Assembly (NCBI GenBank): GCA_018713055.1
Contig: DVFW01000006.1
Coordinates: 1 to 64,000 of the forward strand
DNA length: 64,000 nucleotides
Source: Scatavimonas merdigallinarum
GTDB lineage: Bacteria; Bacillota; Clostridia; Oscillospirales; Acutalibacteraceae
Reading direction: 5' to 3'
The notes under the pieces: generated by a model
What the model was told of the DNA's origin: nothing
The model's database searches: none
Seen by the model: the letters and a program-made list of their open reading frames with translations, nothing else
In this document: piece after piece, positions 43,782 through 53,360 of the stretch
How positions within the stretch are numbered: the stretch's first letter is position 1
Layout of the letters: each line of letters opens with the position of its first letter
Position numbers and translations under genes: made by a program

Positions 43782-44527
43782 TTTTTCTTTCCCTTTCCTT
43801 TTCCTTCCGATTCAATATCCACAATCCCGGCAAAAACAGGAATCCCATACATTTTATACAGATCATCCCCAGGCTTGACGGTCGTATCAATCACCTCAAG
43901 GAACAGGGCAAGCAATACAGAAAGCACCAAACCTCCGGCTAAACCGAAAAGCGTATTTTTTTTAATATCCGGAGATGAAGGCGTTGTTGGAACGCCGGCC
44001 TTATCTGCAACGATAATTTGGCCATAAGGGAAAAAAAGTTTATACAAATCCTGGGCCGCCGCGGGAAATGCATTTGCAATTTTTGCCGCCGTTTCCGGTT
44101 CGGTGCCGGTTACACTCACGTGTAAAAACTGTGTGTCTTCCGAAGCAGTGATAGAAATCATACCTTTAAGCTGTCCAGGTGAAAGCGACAAATCCAGATA
44201 TTCAATCAGTTCGCTCATCATTAAATCTGTTTTAAAAAGCGTCGTGCACACCTGGGCAATCCTGGAAGAAATAATAATATCATTGGAGCCGGACTTTTGC
44301 ACTTCGCTGGAATCCGTATTATCCGTGCTGCTTGTAATAGCAGAATCCCCCGGCAATTCTTCTGAATTTGTAACATACAGCAAGGTGGATGTGCTGTACA
44401 TCGGCGTAATCATATATGCAGAATACGCATATGCTAAAATGCCGCCGACCAGCGTAATAATAATAATCAGCTTAATATGCGCCCGAAGCATTTTTAAAAT
44501 TTCATTTATGGTAATTTCTCTTTTCAT
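43778..44527 (-). CDS. Wzz/CapA-type chain-length regulator, kinase activator
   Basis: 249-residue membrane protein with helices near 18-38 and 200-220 flanking an extracellular domain, and the Pro-rich PTTPSSPDI motif before the second helix. It controls polymer chain length and activates the partner BY-kinase. The transcript begins upstream at about 44560, where a TATAAT-like -10 is seen but the -35 is poor. Confidence 0.9.
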   Translation of the reverse strand: MKREITINEILKMLRAHIKLIIIITLVGGILAYAYSAYMITPMYSTSTLLYVTNSEELPGDSAITSSTDNTDSSEVQKSGSNDIIISSRIAQVCTTLFKTDLMMSELIEYLDLSLSPGQLKGMISITASEDTQFLHVSVTGTEPETAAKIANAFPAAAQDLYKLFFPYGQIIVADKAGVPTTPSSPDIKKNTLFGLAGGLVLSVLLALFLEVIDTTVKPGDDLYKMYGIPVFAGIVDIESEGKGKGKKK

Positions 44528-44671
44528 CTAGTATAAAAACCCCCTGCGCATATAAATTATATATTATTTTACCAAAACACAAATGTTTTTTAATGACAAA
44601 ATGGAATTATCATGTCGAAGTCCGTGTTATTTTGCCTTGTCTGTATACATTTTGATTTCGTGACAGCGTTA

Positions 44672-44710
44672 CAAAGAAAAGCACAGAGCCTTGCTTTTTG
44701 CTCTGTGCTT
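44672..44710. terminator. Terminator of oadGB
   Basis: AAGCACAGAG (44679-44688) pairs with CTCTGTGCTT (44701-44710). T-rich sequence follows on both strands (TTTTCTTTG on the minus, ATTTTTTC on the plus). Confidence 0.75.
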
Positions 44711-44732
44711 ATTTTTTCAGAAATACAGGCAA

Positions 44733-45974
44733 TTATCCTAAAACGCTGATCAAAACGCCAGCCGCAACAGCAGAACCAATAACGCCTGCAACATTTGGCC
44801 CCATGGCGTGCATTAAAAGGAAATTTCCCGGGTTGTCCTTTTGCCCAACCTTCTGTGCAACGCGAGCAGCCATCGGTACAGCCGAAACACCTGCAGCACC
44901 GATCAGCGGATTAACCTTTCCGCCGGTAAGTTTGTACATAAGCTTTCCAAACAATACGCCAAACGCGGTGCCCAGGGCAAATGCAATCAAGCCCAGAAGA
45001 ATGATCTTGAGGGTATCCACGCTTAAGAAAACCTCACCTGTCGCTGTAGCTCCCACCGTAACGCCAAGGAAGATCGTTACTATATTCATAAGTTCGTTTT
45101 GCGCTGTTTTAAAAATTCTGTCTACAACGCCGCTTTCACGGAAAAGATTGCCCAACATGAGCATACCGACCAAAGGCGCCGCGTCCGGCAGGAACAGTGC
45201 AACCAAAATAACAACAACAATTGGAAACATAATTTTTTCCAACTTGGAAACAGGGCGCAGCTGCTCCATAACAACCATGCGCTCCTTCTTAGTGGTCAAC
45301 GCTTTCATAATAGGCGGCTGTATAATTGGAACCAATGCCATGTAGGAGTATGCCGCAACGGCAATCGGACCGAGCAAATGCGGTGCAAGCTTTGAGGTAA
45401 CAAAAATAGCCGTAGGCCCATCCGCACCGCCAATAATACCAATAGAAGCCGCTTCCAGAGAATTAAAGCCCAACAAAACCGCTCCAAAAAAGGTCAGGAA
45501 AATACCAATCTGTGCGGCTGCACCTAAAATAAAGCTCTTGGGGTTTGCAATCAGCGGGCCAAAATCCGTCATAGCGCCGATGCCTAAAAAGATCAGCGGT
45601 GGATATATCCCCAGTTTTACTCCCTGATATAAATAATACAGCAACCCGCCGTTGGTTGGAACGTTATAATATTCTACGCCATCGAGCACAGTAATCGCGT
45701 AATTACCGGCCTGTCCGCCGTGGTCAGCCATATACTGCGTAACAGAAACCAGTTCTGTGGAAGGAGTCGCCATAATAGCAGGAAACAGATTGACAAGCAG
45801 CATACCAAACGCGATGGGCAACAGCAAAAGAGGCTCATACTGTTTTTTAATTGCAAGATAGATTAATACAATCGAAACCAATATCATAACGTAGTTCTGC
45901 CACCCCAATAAGGTAAGGCCCGAAGCCTGCCACAGCCCTACGATAGACTCCCAAAAGCCGTTTAAAATATCCAT
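44733..45974 (-). CDS. oadB: Sodium-ion-translocating decarboxylase beta subunit
   Basis: Integral membrane subunit that couples decarboxylation of a biotin-bound carboxyl group to Na+ export (OadB/MmdB/GcdB family). The 413-residue protein has about nine to eleven helices with the conserved IGGADGPTAIFV motif. I chose ATG 45974 (MDILNGFWES); the longer frame to 46061 overlaps the OadG gene. Alpha (carboxyltransferase) and biotin-carrier genes are not in this window, so the substrate cannot be told. Confidence 0.93.
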   Translation of the reverse strand: MDILNGFWESIVGLWQASGLTLLGWQNYVMILVSIVLIYLAIKKQYEPLLLLPIAFGMLLVNLFPAIMATPSTELVSVTQYMADHGGQAGNYAITVLDGVEYYNVPTNGGLLYYLYQGVKLGIYPPLIFLGIGAMTDFGPLIANPKSFILGAAAQIGIFLTFFGAVLLGFNSLEAASIGIIGGADGPTAIFVTSKLAPHLLGPIAVAAYSYMALVPIIQPPIMKALTTKKERMVVMEQLRPVSKLEKIMFPIVVVILVALFLPDAAPLVGMLMLGNLFRESGVVDRIFKTAQNELMNIVTIFLGVTVGATATGEVFLSVDTLKIILLGLIAFALGTAFGVLFGKLMYKLTGGKVNPLIGAAGVSAVPMAARVAQKVGQKDNPGNFLLMHAMGPNVAGVIGSAVAAGVLISVLG

Positions 45975-46018
45975 AAAGCAAAAACATCCTTTCCAATTGT
46001 ACTCGGTACAGGCAGCGC

Positions 46019-46417
46019 TCAGAAGGGTTTTGTCTGATCCATAAGCCCTGCTGTACTCCATACAGGACGTGTGCGAGGAAGTCTTTTTATGCTCTTCACT
46101 TTAGCTCGGCCCGTACCATACATGGCATCTACCGCCGCTGTAATAACCGCCACCGTCTCCAGTGAGACGCCTGCTCCGTTTGCTTCATCGGAAGGGCTCT
46201 GCACAGAAGAAACAACCTGTTCTTTCTTTAACGCTTCCTGCTCTGCAAGACGCGCCTGCCGCTCTTTTTCAGCTTTTTTTTGCGCGCTCCTGTTTTGTGC
46301 GTTGTACACAGCTGTGCTGTACAGCTTGATAATCGCGATCAGCAAAATCAAAACAAGAAATACAACGACAAATCCAGTGATAAGCAACGTAACTGAAAGA
46401 CTGATATTATCAGACAT
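46019..46417 (-). CDS. OadG-family gamma subunit of a sodium pump decarboxylase
   Basis: 132 residues: one N-terminal membrane helix (about 9-33), a charged coiled-coil-like stretch (QKKAEKERQARLAEQEALKK), a Ser/Ala linker and a C-terminal helix. The gamma subunit anchors the complex. ATG 46417 has GGGAGG upstream. It precedes oadB by 44 bases. Its sequence is weakly conserved, so the call rests partly on position. Confidence 0.75.
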   Translation of the reverse strand: MSDNISLSVTLLITGFVVVFLVLILLIAIIKLYSTAVYNAQNRSAQKKAEKERQARLAEQEALKKEQVVSSVQSPSDEANGAGVSLETVAVITAAVDAMYGTGRAKVKSIKRLPRTRPVWSTAGLMDQTKPF

Positions 46418-46483
46418 ATTTACTCTGTTCCTCCCTTTTGTGACAGAAAACCGCATACCCCGCCATTTTGAATTTTCCATATT

Positions 46484-46512
46484 ATTATAACCCACGAAAA
46501 TTTATATTGCAA
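46484..46512 (-). promoter_or_regulatory. Sigma-A promoter of oadGB
   Basis: TTGCAA (46507-46512) and TATAAT (46484-46489), 17-base spacer, about 65 bases upstream of the gamma-subunit gene. From here to 46660 I see no gene or site. Confidence 0.7.
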
Positions 46513-46660
46513 TCCTAATTTAACTCCCTTTTATCAGCTTTCCCAAACTTTGTTATATTACCTAATTTTTTCATAAATTTTTATTTGTGATTATTACATC
46601 TTGGTAAATTTAGCTTATTTCTATCTGGATTCTTTACTAAATTTCGCTGTTTTTCGGTCT

Positions 46661-46704
46661 ATATAAAATTTTACCGGCGTTATTTCTCATAACGCCGGTA
46701 AAAT
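46661..46704 (-). terminator. Terminator of sipL-spoIVA
   Basis: 16-bp perfect stem (46668-46683 with 46689-46704), 5-base loop, then TTTATAT on the minus strand, 16 bases after the spoIVA stop. Confidence 0.85.
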
Positions 46705-46719
46705 GAATTTTTAGATATT

Positions 46720-48198
46720 TTAAAGAATAATACAGATTAACCCGTTGCAACCCTCGTTAATAATACGCTCTATGGTTTCCTTTAACTTATTTCTGGCGTC
46801 AGCCGGCATTCTGTACAACTTATTGTGCAACCCCTCGTTGACAAGTTCATGCACTGATTTTCCAAAAATATTGGATTCCCATATTTTTGCAGGGTTTTCT
46901 TCAAACTCCTTAAGCAGATACATGACAAGCTCTTCCGATTGCTGTTCCGACCCCACAATAGGCGTGACTTCTGTAGTGATCTTTGTCTTAAGCATATGTA
47001 CAGATGGAGCGGCGGCACGCAGGCGTATCCCGTATTTTCCACCCTGTTTAATAATTTCCGGTTCCTCAAGCGTCAATTCCTCCATTGTGGGCATAACGAT
47101 CCCATAACCGGTTTCATTGACGTCATTGTATGCATCGCGCACCTTCTCGTATTCTTCTTTCAGTTTTGCAAGTTCCAGCATGCAGTCGAGCATATCTCCC
47201 TCATCACGAATTGCAAAGCCTGTTTTTTCCCCAAGCACCTTGTAAAAAAGATTTTGGTTAAGCGTTAACGTAATTTTTGCATGCCCCTGCCCCAGATCAA
47301 TGGTGGTAATCTGTACATTTGCAACATGCTCGCAGCTGCCAATTGCTTTTGTAATATCCTGTACCTGCCGGATTTTTTCAGCGCTTTGCGCTGCACTTAC
47401 AATACTGGTAAAAATACTGCTGCGCAGCCAATGGTCTTTTTCAAGAGAAGAGACCCATTTGGGCATATCCACCTTAATCTCTTTGATCGGAAATTCAAAT
47501 AAAATTTGTGCCAGAATGCGTTTGATTTCGTTTTCATCCAACTCCATACAACTTACAGGCACAACAGGCACCTGATAATTCCGGCTCATTTCCGCCGCCA
47601 GCATATGCGTTTCCTGCGCGTTGGGATTTACACTATTGAGCAAAACAACAAACGGCTTGTTGATTTCTTTAAGCTCTTGCACAACGCGCTGCTCGCCTTC
47701 TTCATATTCCTGGCGCGGAATATCGCTGATGCTTCCATCTGTAGTAATTACAAGCCCAATCGTGGAGTGGTCTGTAATAACCTTTTTCGTTCCAATTTCC
47801 GCCGCCATGTTGAACGGGATTTCTTCTTCAAACCACGGTGTTTTGACCATGCGCGGCTGTTCGTCTTCTATATAGCCGATTGCACTGGGGACAATATACC
47901 CTACACAGTCAATCATACGCACCTTAAAGGTGGCGTTTCCTCCTATATTCACTTCTACCGCGTCTTCCGGTATGAATTTGGGCTCTGTAGTCATAATTGT
48001 CCTGCCCGCTGCCGACTGCGGCAATTCATCAACCGCGCGGTCGCGGCGGCTGTCGTTTTCAATGTTGGGGATTACAAGCGTATCCATAAAGCGTTTGATA
48101 AACGTAGATTTTCCCGTCCTGACAGGGCCGACCACGCCTATATAAATATCTCCGTTTGTCCTGCGGGCTATATCTTGATAAATATTTCTTTCCTCCAC
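46720..48198 (-). CDS. spoIVA: Stage IV sporulation protein A (coat morphogenetic ATPase)
   Basis: Cytoskeletal ATPase that polymerises around the forespore and forms the base of the spore coat. The 492-residue protein has P-loop GPVRTGKST (24-32), the signature EPKFIPEDAVEV and MIDCVGYIVPSA after it, and a C-terminal domain that targets the forespore. The GTG start has GGAGG at eight-base spacing. It lies 16 bases after the SipL-type gene, probably in one transcript. Confidence 0.97.
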   Translation of the reverse strand: MEERNIYQDIARRTNGDIYIGVVGPVRTGKSTFIKRFMDTLVIPNIENDSRRDRAVDELPQSAAGRTIMTTEPKFIPEDAVEVNIGGNATFKVRMIDCVGYIVPSAIGYIEDEQPRMVKTPWFEEEIPFNMAAEIGTKKVITDHSTIGLVITTDGSISDIPRQEYEEGEQRVVQELKEINKPFVVLLNSVNPNAQETHMLAAEMSRNYQVPVVPVSCMELDENEIKRILAQILFEFPIKEIKVDMPKWVSSLEKDHWLRSSIFTSIVSAAQSAEKIRQVQDITKAIGSCEHVANVQITTIDLGQGHAKITLTLNQNLFYKVLGEKTGFAIRDEGDMLDCMLELAKLKEEYEKVRDAYNDVNETGYGIVMPTMEELTLEEPEIIKQGGKYGIRLRAAAPSVHMLKTKITTEVTPIVGSEQQSEELVMYLLKEFEENPAKIWESNIFGKSVHELVNEGLHNKLYRMPADARNKLKETIERIINEGCNGLICIIL

Positions 48199-48214
48199 TG
48201 TTACTTCCTCCTTT

Positions 48215-49756
48215 TTATATATTGGGGATAAGCAGCATTTTCCCCTGTGTTACCATGTCTTCTGTCAGTTCGTTTTCCGTTTTGATCGCATCACAGCAGA
48301 TACAATATTCTCTGGCAATATCCCAAAGCTTTTCCCCAGCATCTGCATAATACAAGGTAAGCGCCACCGAATCGTCCTTTTGCCGTAAATGTTCCTCATT
48401 TGCACCGGCAGAGGATATGCAGCGCATTGTTCTGTTTTCAAATATTGGAGCCGTCAGCCGAATTTCCGTGCGCAGGTCCAGGCTGCTTTCGCCGTTTAAG
48501 CGATAGCTAATAGACACTACCTGCGCCTTTGGAAGCGCCGTAAGATCATGCAGCTCGCCTTCTGTCTCCAGCGGTTGGGTAAAATCAATGGTTCGTTCTG
48601 TATAAAAAGGAGCGTTTTCATTGTCAAGTGCTAAAATACATATATTTAATTTTCCTGTAAGGATCATCGTTCCATTTTCAATAAGCGCCTTGACTGAACA
48701 GTGCTCGTTCCATAAATCAATGACCTTGCTGATCCCATCTGTGCTGACTTCCACCGTATCCTTCTTTATACAGGTGTCGTCAAATATGGACCGAAGCCTG
48801 GAAAACGAGGTCTGTCCGAATACAAGGTCCAGATCATAAACAGTGGAATAGGCGTCTGTCACAACCTGTATCTCTTCATCGCCAAAAGAAGTAACCGTAA
48901 CCGCAAGCTTCGCCTCTAATGTGATAATCGTGTCGTTTTCCGACAAATCGTTGCGTATTCTTACTTCATAAGTCAATACCTCAAGCTGTGTATCGCAGAC
49001 GGCATTGTCCTCCATTCCCTCGGCATCCAGAATCTGGCTTATTGGAAGCGTATAGTCCAAAACCTCTGTAGCGCCGGTATCCAGATCCGTCAAATAAAGC
49101 AGCCTTAAATTTAAATCGCCTTTCATCATCATTTTATTTGTGATTGTTTTGCATTCTGCCAGGGCGGCCCGTACCTCGCTGCGCAAAATTGCCTCTACCG
49201 GCGGTTTGCCACTGCCAAGCTCTATGTCCTCCGTAATAGTAAAAAGCTGTTGGGTACAGCCCGTTACGGTTGAAACAGGGCATAGCGCAGTCTTCATTTG
49301 AATGTCGTCTCCTTCTATGCCGCAGACCGCCTCTTTTTCCGTTTTGCTTACCACACGGGCACATACAGAAAAAGCGCCATGAATATCCAGCCGCCTTGGG
49401 CTTAACGCTCTGCAATTTAAGTACTCGGGCTTGGCGTATGCAAACGCCACCGCATTTTGCGGCGTTGTTTTCAAATTGAACGAACAGGTAAAAGGCACGG
49501 TATACTCGCTGCATCGAACCGATTTTTTCACAGAATCCAAATACAAAATTCGCACGGCGGCGGCGCCGTCTATATCCAGTTTGTCACCGGATATGTTTCT
49601 GGTGAAAATTTTGGGGTAGACCTGGCATTTTAATATTTTCTGCATGTCGGGACAATAATCAGGCAGACTATAATCCAGATCAATCGGCTGTTCTGCACAT
49701 CCTTCAAATACCGTTTCGTTTACAGACAAAGTTTTTTTTGACAACGGGTATTCCAT
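48215..49756 (-). CDS. sipL: SipL-type spore coat protein: SPOCS (DUF3794) domains with C-terminal LysM
   Basis: 513 residues: SPOCS/DUF3794 repeats (first about 25-150, begun by the YSLPDYCPDMQKILKC motif; further copies to about 440), and a C-terminal LysM domain (about 465-513, YYADAGEKLWDIAREYCI). In Clostridioides difficile SipL has this layout and binds SpoIVA through LysM to place the coat. Adjacent spoIVA and a sigma-E-like promoter upstream agree. SPOCS proteins of other roles exist, so the symbol is inferred from layout and position. Confidence 0.85.
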   Translation of the reverse strand: MEYPLSKKTLSVNETVFEGCAEQPIDLDYSLPDYCPDMQKILKCQVYPKIFTRNISGDKLDIDGAAAVRILYLDSVKKSVRCSEYTVPFTCSFNLKTTPQNAVAFAYAKPEYLNCRALSPRRLDIHGAFSVCARVVSKTEKEAVCGIEGDDIQMKTALCPVSTVTGCTQQLFTITEDIELGSGKPPVEAILRSEVRAALAECKTITNKMMMKGDLNLRLLYLTDLDTGATEVLDYTLPISQILDAEGMEDNAVCDTQLEVLTYEVRIRNDLSENDTIITLEAKLAVTVTSFGDEEIQVVTDAYSTVYDLDLVFGQTSFSRLRSIFDDTCIKKDTVEVSTDGISKVIDLWNEHCSVKALIENGTMILTGKLNICILALDNENAPFYTERTIDFTQPLETEGELHDLTALPKAQVVSISYRLNGESSLDLRTEIRLTAPIFENRTMRCISSAGANEEHLRQKDDSVALTLYYADAGEKLWDIAREYCICCDAIKTENELTEDMVTQGKMLLIPNI

Positions 49757-49820
49757 ATTCTATATCTCTCCTTTTTTAATACCTGTCCGCCCACGGCGAC
49801 GGTATTTGTTTCTACGATAT

Positions 49821-49849
49821 ATCTATGTAGGCTCCCGTTCCAATATGAC
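49821..49849 (-). promoter_or_regulatory. Sigma-E-like promoter of sipL-spoIVA
   Basis: GTCATATT (49842-49849) and CATAGAT (49821-49827) with a 14-base spacer match the sigma-E pattern well. The transcript would start about 60 bases before sipL. Confidence 0.65.
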
Positions 49850-49891
49850 AACCCGGTAAAAGGCTTTTACAGAAAAACCATTTACCGGGTT
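49850..49891 (-). terminator. Hairpin after livF, next to the sipL promoter
   Basis: AACCCGGTAAA (49850-49860) pairs with TTTACCGGGTT (49881-49891), loop 20. No T-run follows; instead the sigma-E -35 begins at once. It is probably a weak terminator that insulates sipL from the liv operon. Confidence 0.55.
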
Positions 49892-49951
49892 ATTTAAGGT
49901 CTGTATAAATTCTTAAAGCACCGTAAATCAAATATTGGAAGCAAGGCACAC

Positions 49952-50665
49952 TTAAGCTTCTCCAAGGTAGGCTTTTTTGACTTCATTATTGTGCAGCAGG
50001 TCTTCCGCTTTTCCCTGTAAAACAATTTTTCCCGTTTCCAACACATAAGCCCTGTCTGCAATAGAAAGCGCTTTTTTTGCATTTTGTTCAACAAGTAAAA
50101 CGGTCGTCCCACTTTGGTTGATACTGCGGATCATTTCAAACACCTGTTTAATCAGTAAGGGCGAAAGGCCCATGGAAGGTTCGTCCATTAGTACGAGCTT
50201 TGGCCTGCTCATCAGCGCGCGCCCAATGGCAAGCATTTGCTGTTCACCGCCGGACAATGTTCCCGCCGCCTGCTTTTTTCGCTCTTTGAGCCTTGGAAAA
50301 CGCATATAAACCGCTTCTATAGACGCAAAAATTTCCGCTTTATTGTTTCTTGTGTAAGCGCCCAGTTTCAAATTTTCATATACTGTAAGCTCATGAAAAA
50401 TCTTTCTCCCCTCAGGGACATGGGAAATCCCCTTTCGGACAATTTTATGCGCGGGCATCTTTATAAGTTCTGTTCCTGAAAAAAGAACTGAACCTGATGT
50501 TGTTTGCCGCAGCCCGGACAGCGCATGTAGAATTGTCGTTTTCCCTGCGCCGTTTGCACCGATTAAAGCTACAATTTCCCCCTGCTCAATCTTAAAGGAA
50601 ATCCCTTTCACCGCTTGAATGGCGCCATAGTGCACCTGTAAATCCGTGACCTTCAGTAAAGGCAT
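49952..50665 (-). CDS. livF: Branched-chain amino acid ABC transporter ATPase LivF
   Basis: 237 residues: Walker A GANGAGKTT, signature LSGGEQQMLAIG, Walker B LVLMDEPSMGLSP. It energises uptake of leucine, isoleucine, valine or a related solute with LivG, H, M and K. ATG 50665 has GGGGGGAG five bases upstream, which places it 13 bases after livG; the longer frame overlaps livG. Confidence 0.94.
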   Translation of the reverse strand: MPLLKVTDLQVHYGAIQAVKGISFKIEQGEIVALIGANGAGKTTILHALSGLRQTTSGSVLFSGTELIKMPAHKIVRKGISHVPEGRKIFHELTVYENLKLGAYTRNNKAEIFASIEAVYMRFPRLKERKKQAAGTLSGGEQQMLAIGRALMSRPKLVLMDEPSMGLSPLLIKQVFEMIRSINQSGTTVLLVEQNAKKALSIADRAYVLETGKIVLQGKAEDLLHNNEVKKAYLGEA

Positions 50666-50678
50666 GGATTCTCCCCCC

Positions 50679-51437
50679 TTACTGCCCAAGATAAGCTGAA
50701 ATCACTTTCGGATCGCGTAATACATTGGACGTTTCGCCACTGGCAATTTCCTTTCCAAAATTAAGCACAGTCAGCCGCTGGCAAATTTCAGAAACCAGAC
50801 GCATATCATGTTCGATCAGCAAAATCGTCATATGAAACCGATCACGGATAAACTGGATTGTTTGCATAAGTTCTTCCGTTTCCTTTGGGTTCATCCCTGC
50901 AGCTGGTTCGTCAAGCAGCAAAAGCCTGGGGCCTGTTGCCAGTGCACGTGCAATTTCCAACTTACGCTGCTGGCCATATGAAAGATTTTGCGCCAAATCG
51001 TGCGCTGACGCATCCAATGCAAAAACCTTTAACAACTCCAAAGCAGACCTCTGCGTTCTTTTTTCTCCCCTCCGGTACGCTGGTAAACGAAGCGCCGCGG
51101 AAAAAACGGAGTATGAATTTTTCCGGTTCATCGCCGCTTTTACATTGTCCAATACAGAAAGATTTGAAAATAGGCGAATATTTTGAAAAGTCCTGGCTAT
51201 CCCTTTGCGGCTGATCTCTGCTGTGGATTTTCCGCTTAGCTTTTCATGGTCTAAGTAAAAGCTGCCTGTTTCCGGTTTGTACACACCTGTAAGCAGATTA
51301 AAAACAGTACTTTTTCCAGCTCCGTTTGGCCCGATCAATCCGTACAGCTCTCCCTTTTCTATTTTCAGATGAAAACGATCAACCGCCTTAAGCCCGCCAA
51401 AAGAAACACTCAAATTCTCTGCTACAAGCAGTGCCAA
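50679..51437 (-). CDS. livG: Branched-chain amino acid ABC transporter ATPase LivG
   Basis: 252 residues: Walker A GPNGAGKST, signature LSYGQQRKLEIA, Walker B LLLLDEPAAGMNP, with the typical LivG insertion before the signature. It is the second ATPase of the five-gene transporter, starting one base after livM. Confidence 0.95.
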   Translation of the reverse strand: MALLVAENLSVSFGGLKAVDRFHLKIEKGELYGLIGPNGAGKSTVFNLLTGVYKPETGSFYLDHEKLSGKSTAEISRKGIARTFQNIRLFSNLSVLDNVKAAMNRKNSYSVFSAALRLPAYRRGEKRTQRSALELLKVFALDASAHDLAQNLSYGQQRKLEIARALATGPRLLLLDEPAAGMNPKETEELMQTIQFIRDRFHMTILLIEHDMRLVSEICQRLTVLNFGKEIASGETSNVLRDPKVISAYLGQ

Positions 51438-51438
51438 A

Positions 51439-52434
51439 TTAAATATCCTCCTTTACAACCACCTTTTCTTTTCTTGTGTATAGCGCCGTTTTAAACAGCC
51501 GTGTCTTAAAATTTTGAAACGGCTCATTCGTTTTTAAAAGCATAATTCCAACCAGGGTTATAGAATAAAACAGCATACGGTATTCGTCTGCGCCTCTGAA
51601 CAGTTCCGGCAGCACAGTAATAACCGCCGCTGCAATAACCGAACCTCTAATGCTGTACATACCGCCTAAAACAACCATAACCAAAATTTCAACCGATTTA
51701 TTATAGTCAAAAACAGAAGCCTGCAGAATACTGATATTGTGTCCGTACAAAACACCTGCAATTCCTGCAAAAAATGCGGCCGAAGCAAACACACATAACC
51801 TGTAGCGGGTTACATAAATTCCCATACAGGATGCTGCAATCCGGCTATCTCTAATGGAGGCAATCGCTCTGCCATACCGCGAATCCATTACATTACTGAG
51901 AATCATCACCGTTAGAAGCACCAGTATAAAAGCGACAGGGTAGCTGGCGTCCTGCGGCGTACCCTTTAAACCCGACGGACCGCCTGTAATATTCAGATTC
52001 ATTGCTACAGAACAGATAATCTGCCCAAAAGCAAGCGTTACAATTGCCAGATAATCGCCCTTAAGCCTTAAAACCGGAATTGCAATCAAAAAACCAAAAA
52101 CGGCTGCAAGTATTCCGCCAACCAAAAGGGCAAGCGGAAAACGGACCGCCGCAGGCAAAGCTTCTTTTGAAAAAATGGAAAATAAGCATCCCGCATACGC
52201 CCCCACTGCCATAAAGCCTGCGTGCCCAAGGGAAAGCTCTCCCAAAAAGCCCACAATCAGGTTTAAAGAAATTGCCAAAATCATGTTGATCGAAGCAGGT
52301 ACAAGCAAACCTTTTATCTGCCTTGAAAGTATACCAAGCTGGTCCATAAAAAAAACAGCGGCAAATGCGGCAAGCAAAATTGCACAAGTAATCCACTTGC
52401 TTTGCGCTGCTGCTTGAAACGGATCTCTTTTCAA
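51439..52434 (-). CDS. livM: Branched-chain amino acid ABC transporter permease LivM
   Basis: 331-residue permease with about nine or ten membrane helices and the family motifs SLGHAGFMAVGAY and ITGGPSGLKG. It pairs with LivH. Nine bases separate it from livH. Confidence 0.95.
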   Translation of the reverse strand: MKRDPFQAAAQSKWITCAILLAAFAAVFFMDQLGILSRQIKGLLVPASINMILAISLNLIVGFLGELSLGHAGFMAVGAYAGCLFSIFSKEALPAAVRFPLALLVGGILAAVFGFLIAIPVLRLKGDYLAIVTLAFGQIICSVAMNLNITGGPSGLKGTPQDASYPVAFILVLLTVMILSNVMDSRYGRAIASIRDSRIAASCMGIYVTRYRLCVFASAAFFAGIAGVLYGHNISILQASVFDYNKSVEILVMVVLGGMYSIRGSVIAAAVITVLPELFRGADEYRMLFYSITLVGIMLLKTNEPFQNFKTRLFKTALYTRKEKVVVKEDI

Positions 52435-52443
52435 TTTACCCGC

Positions 52444-53319
52444 CTACACTTTCTCCGTAACTTTTTTACCCAATAAGCCTGCAGGCTTGATAACAAGTAC
52501 AACCACCAGCACTCCAAATACAATTGCATCGGCAAACTGGCTTAAATTCAGCATTTTTGCAAAGCTTTCTGTCAACCCAAGGCATATACCTCCCAAAAAT
52601 GCGCCCGGCACGCTTCCTATTCCTCCAAAAACAGCCGCCACAAAAGCTTTTATCCCCGGCATAGCGCCGGTATATGGCCCTATATAGTCGTAAGAAAGCC
52701 CATAAAACAGGCCTGCAACCGCGGCAAGTGCAGAGCCGATTGCAAAAGTCAGGGCAATCATTTTATCCACATTTATGCCCATCAATTGAGCGGCTTCTCT
52801 GTCCGCTGCCACTGCTGTCATCGCCCTGCCCGTTTTTGTTCTGTTAATAAACAAAAGCACAGCGGTCATCAACACAAGCGTAACTACAAGCGTAACTACA
52901 GAAGCCCCCTGTATGACCAGGTTGTCCGTTATATGGATTGGCGCAAGATTTAATAGATTGGGGAATGGTTTTCTCCCTGTTCCAAAAACAAGCAGCGCCA
53001 GGCTTTGTAAAAAATAGCCCACGCCTATAGCAGTGATTAAAACTGAAAGGGGCGATGCATTTCTTAGCGGTTTATATGCGACCCTTTCTATGATAATTCC
53101 CAAAACCACGCAGACAAAAATTGCAAGAAAAACAGATACGGCAGGCGGCATAGCCATACTGGTTGTTACAATAACTGTAAAAGCTCCCACCATAATAATA
53201 TCTCCATGCGCAAAATTCAACATTTTTGCTATGCCGTAAACCATTGTATAACCAAGTGCAATCAGCGCATAAATGCTGCCAAGACTCAAGCCGGTAATAA
53301 AGCTGGATAAAAATTCCAT
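52444..53319 (-). CDS. livH: Branched-chain amino acid ABC transporter permease LivH
   Basis: 291-residue permease with about eight helices and the motif MLNFAHGDIIMVGAF. ATG 53319 has GGAGG five bases upstream; the longer frame to 53424 crosses the livK terminator and was rejected. Confidence 0.95.
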   Translation of the reverse strand: MEFLSSFITGLSLGSIYALIALGYTMVYGIAKMLNFAHGDIIMVGAFTVIVTTSMAMPPAVSVFLAIFVCVVLGIIIERVAYKPLRNASPLSVLITAIGVGYFLQSLALLVFGTGRKPFPNLLNLAPIHITDNLVIQGASVVTLVVTLVLMTAVLLFINRTKTGRAMTAVAADREAAQLMGINVDKMIALTFAIGSALAAVAGLFYGLSYDYIGPYTGAMPGIKAFVAAVFGGIGSVPGAFLGGICLGLTESFAKMLNLSQFADAIVFGVLVVVLVIKPAGLLGKKVTEKV

Positions 53320-53360
53320 TGTATCCTCCGTCTGTTTTGCCGGGTGCGTTTTAACATATT

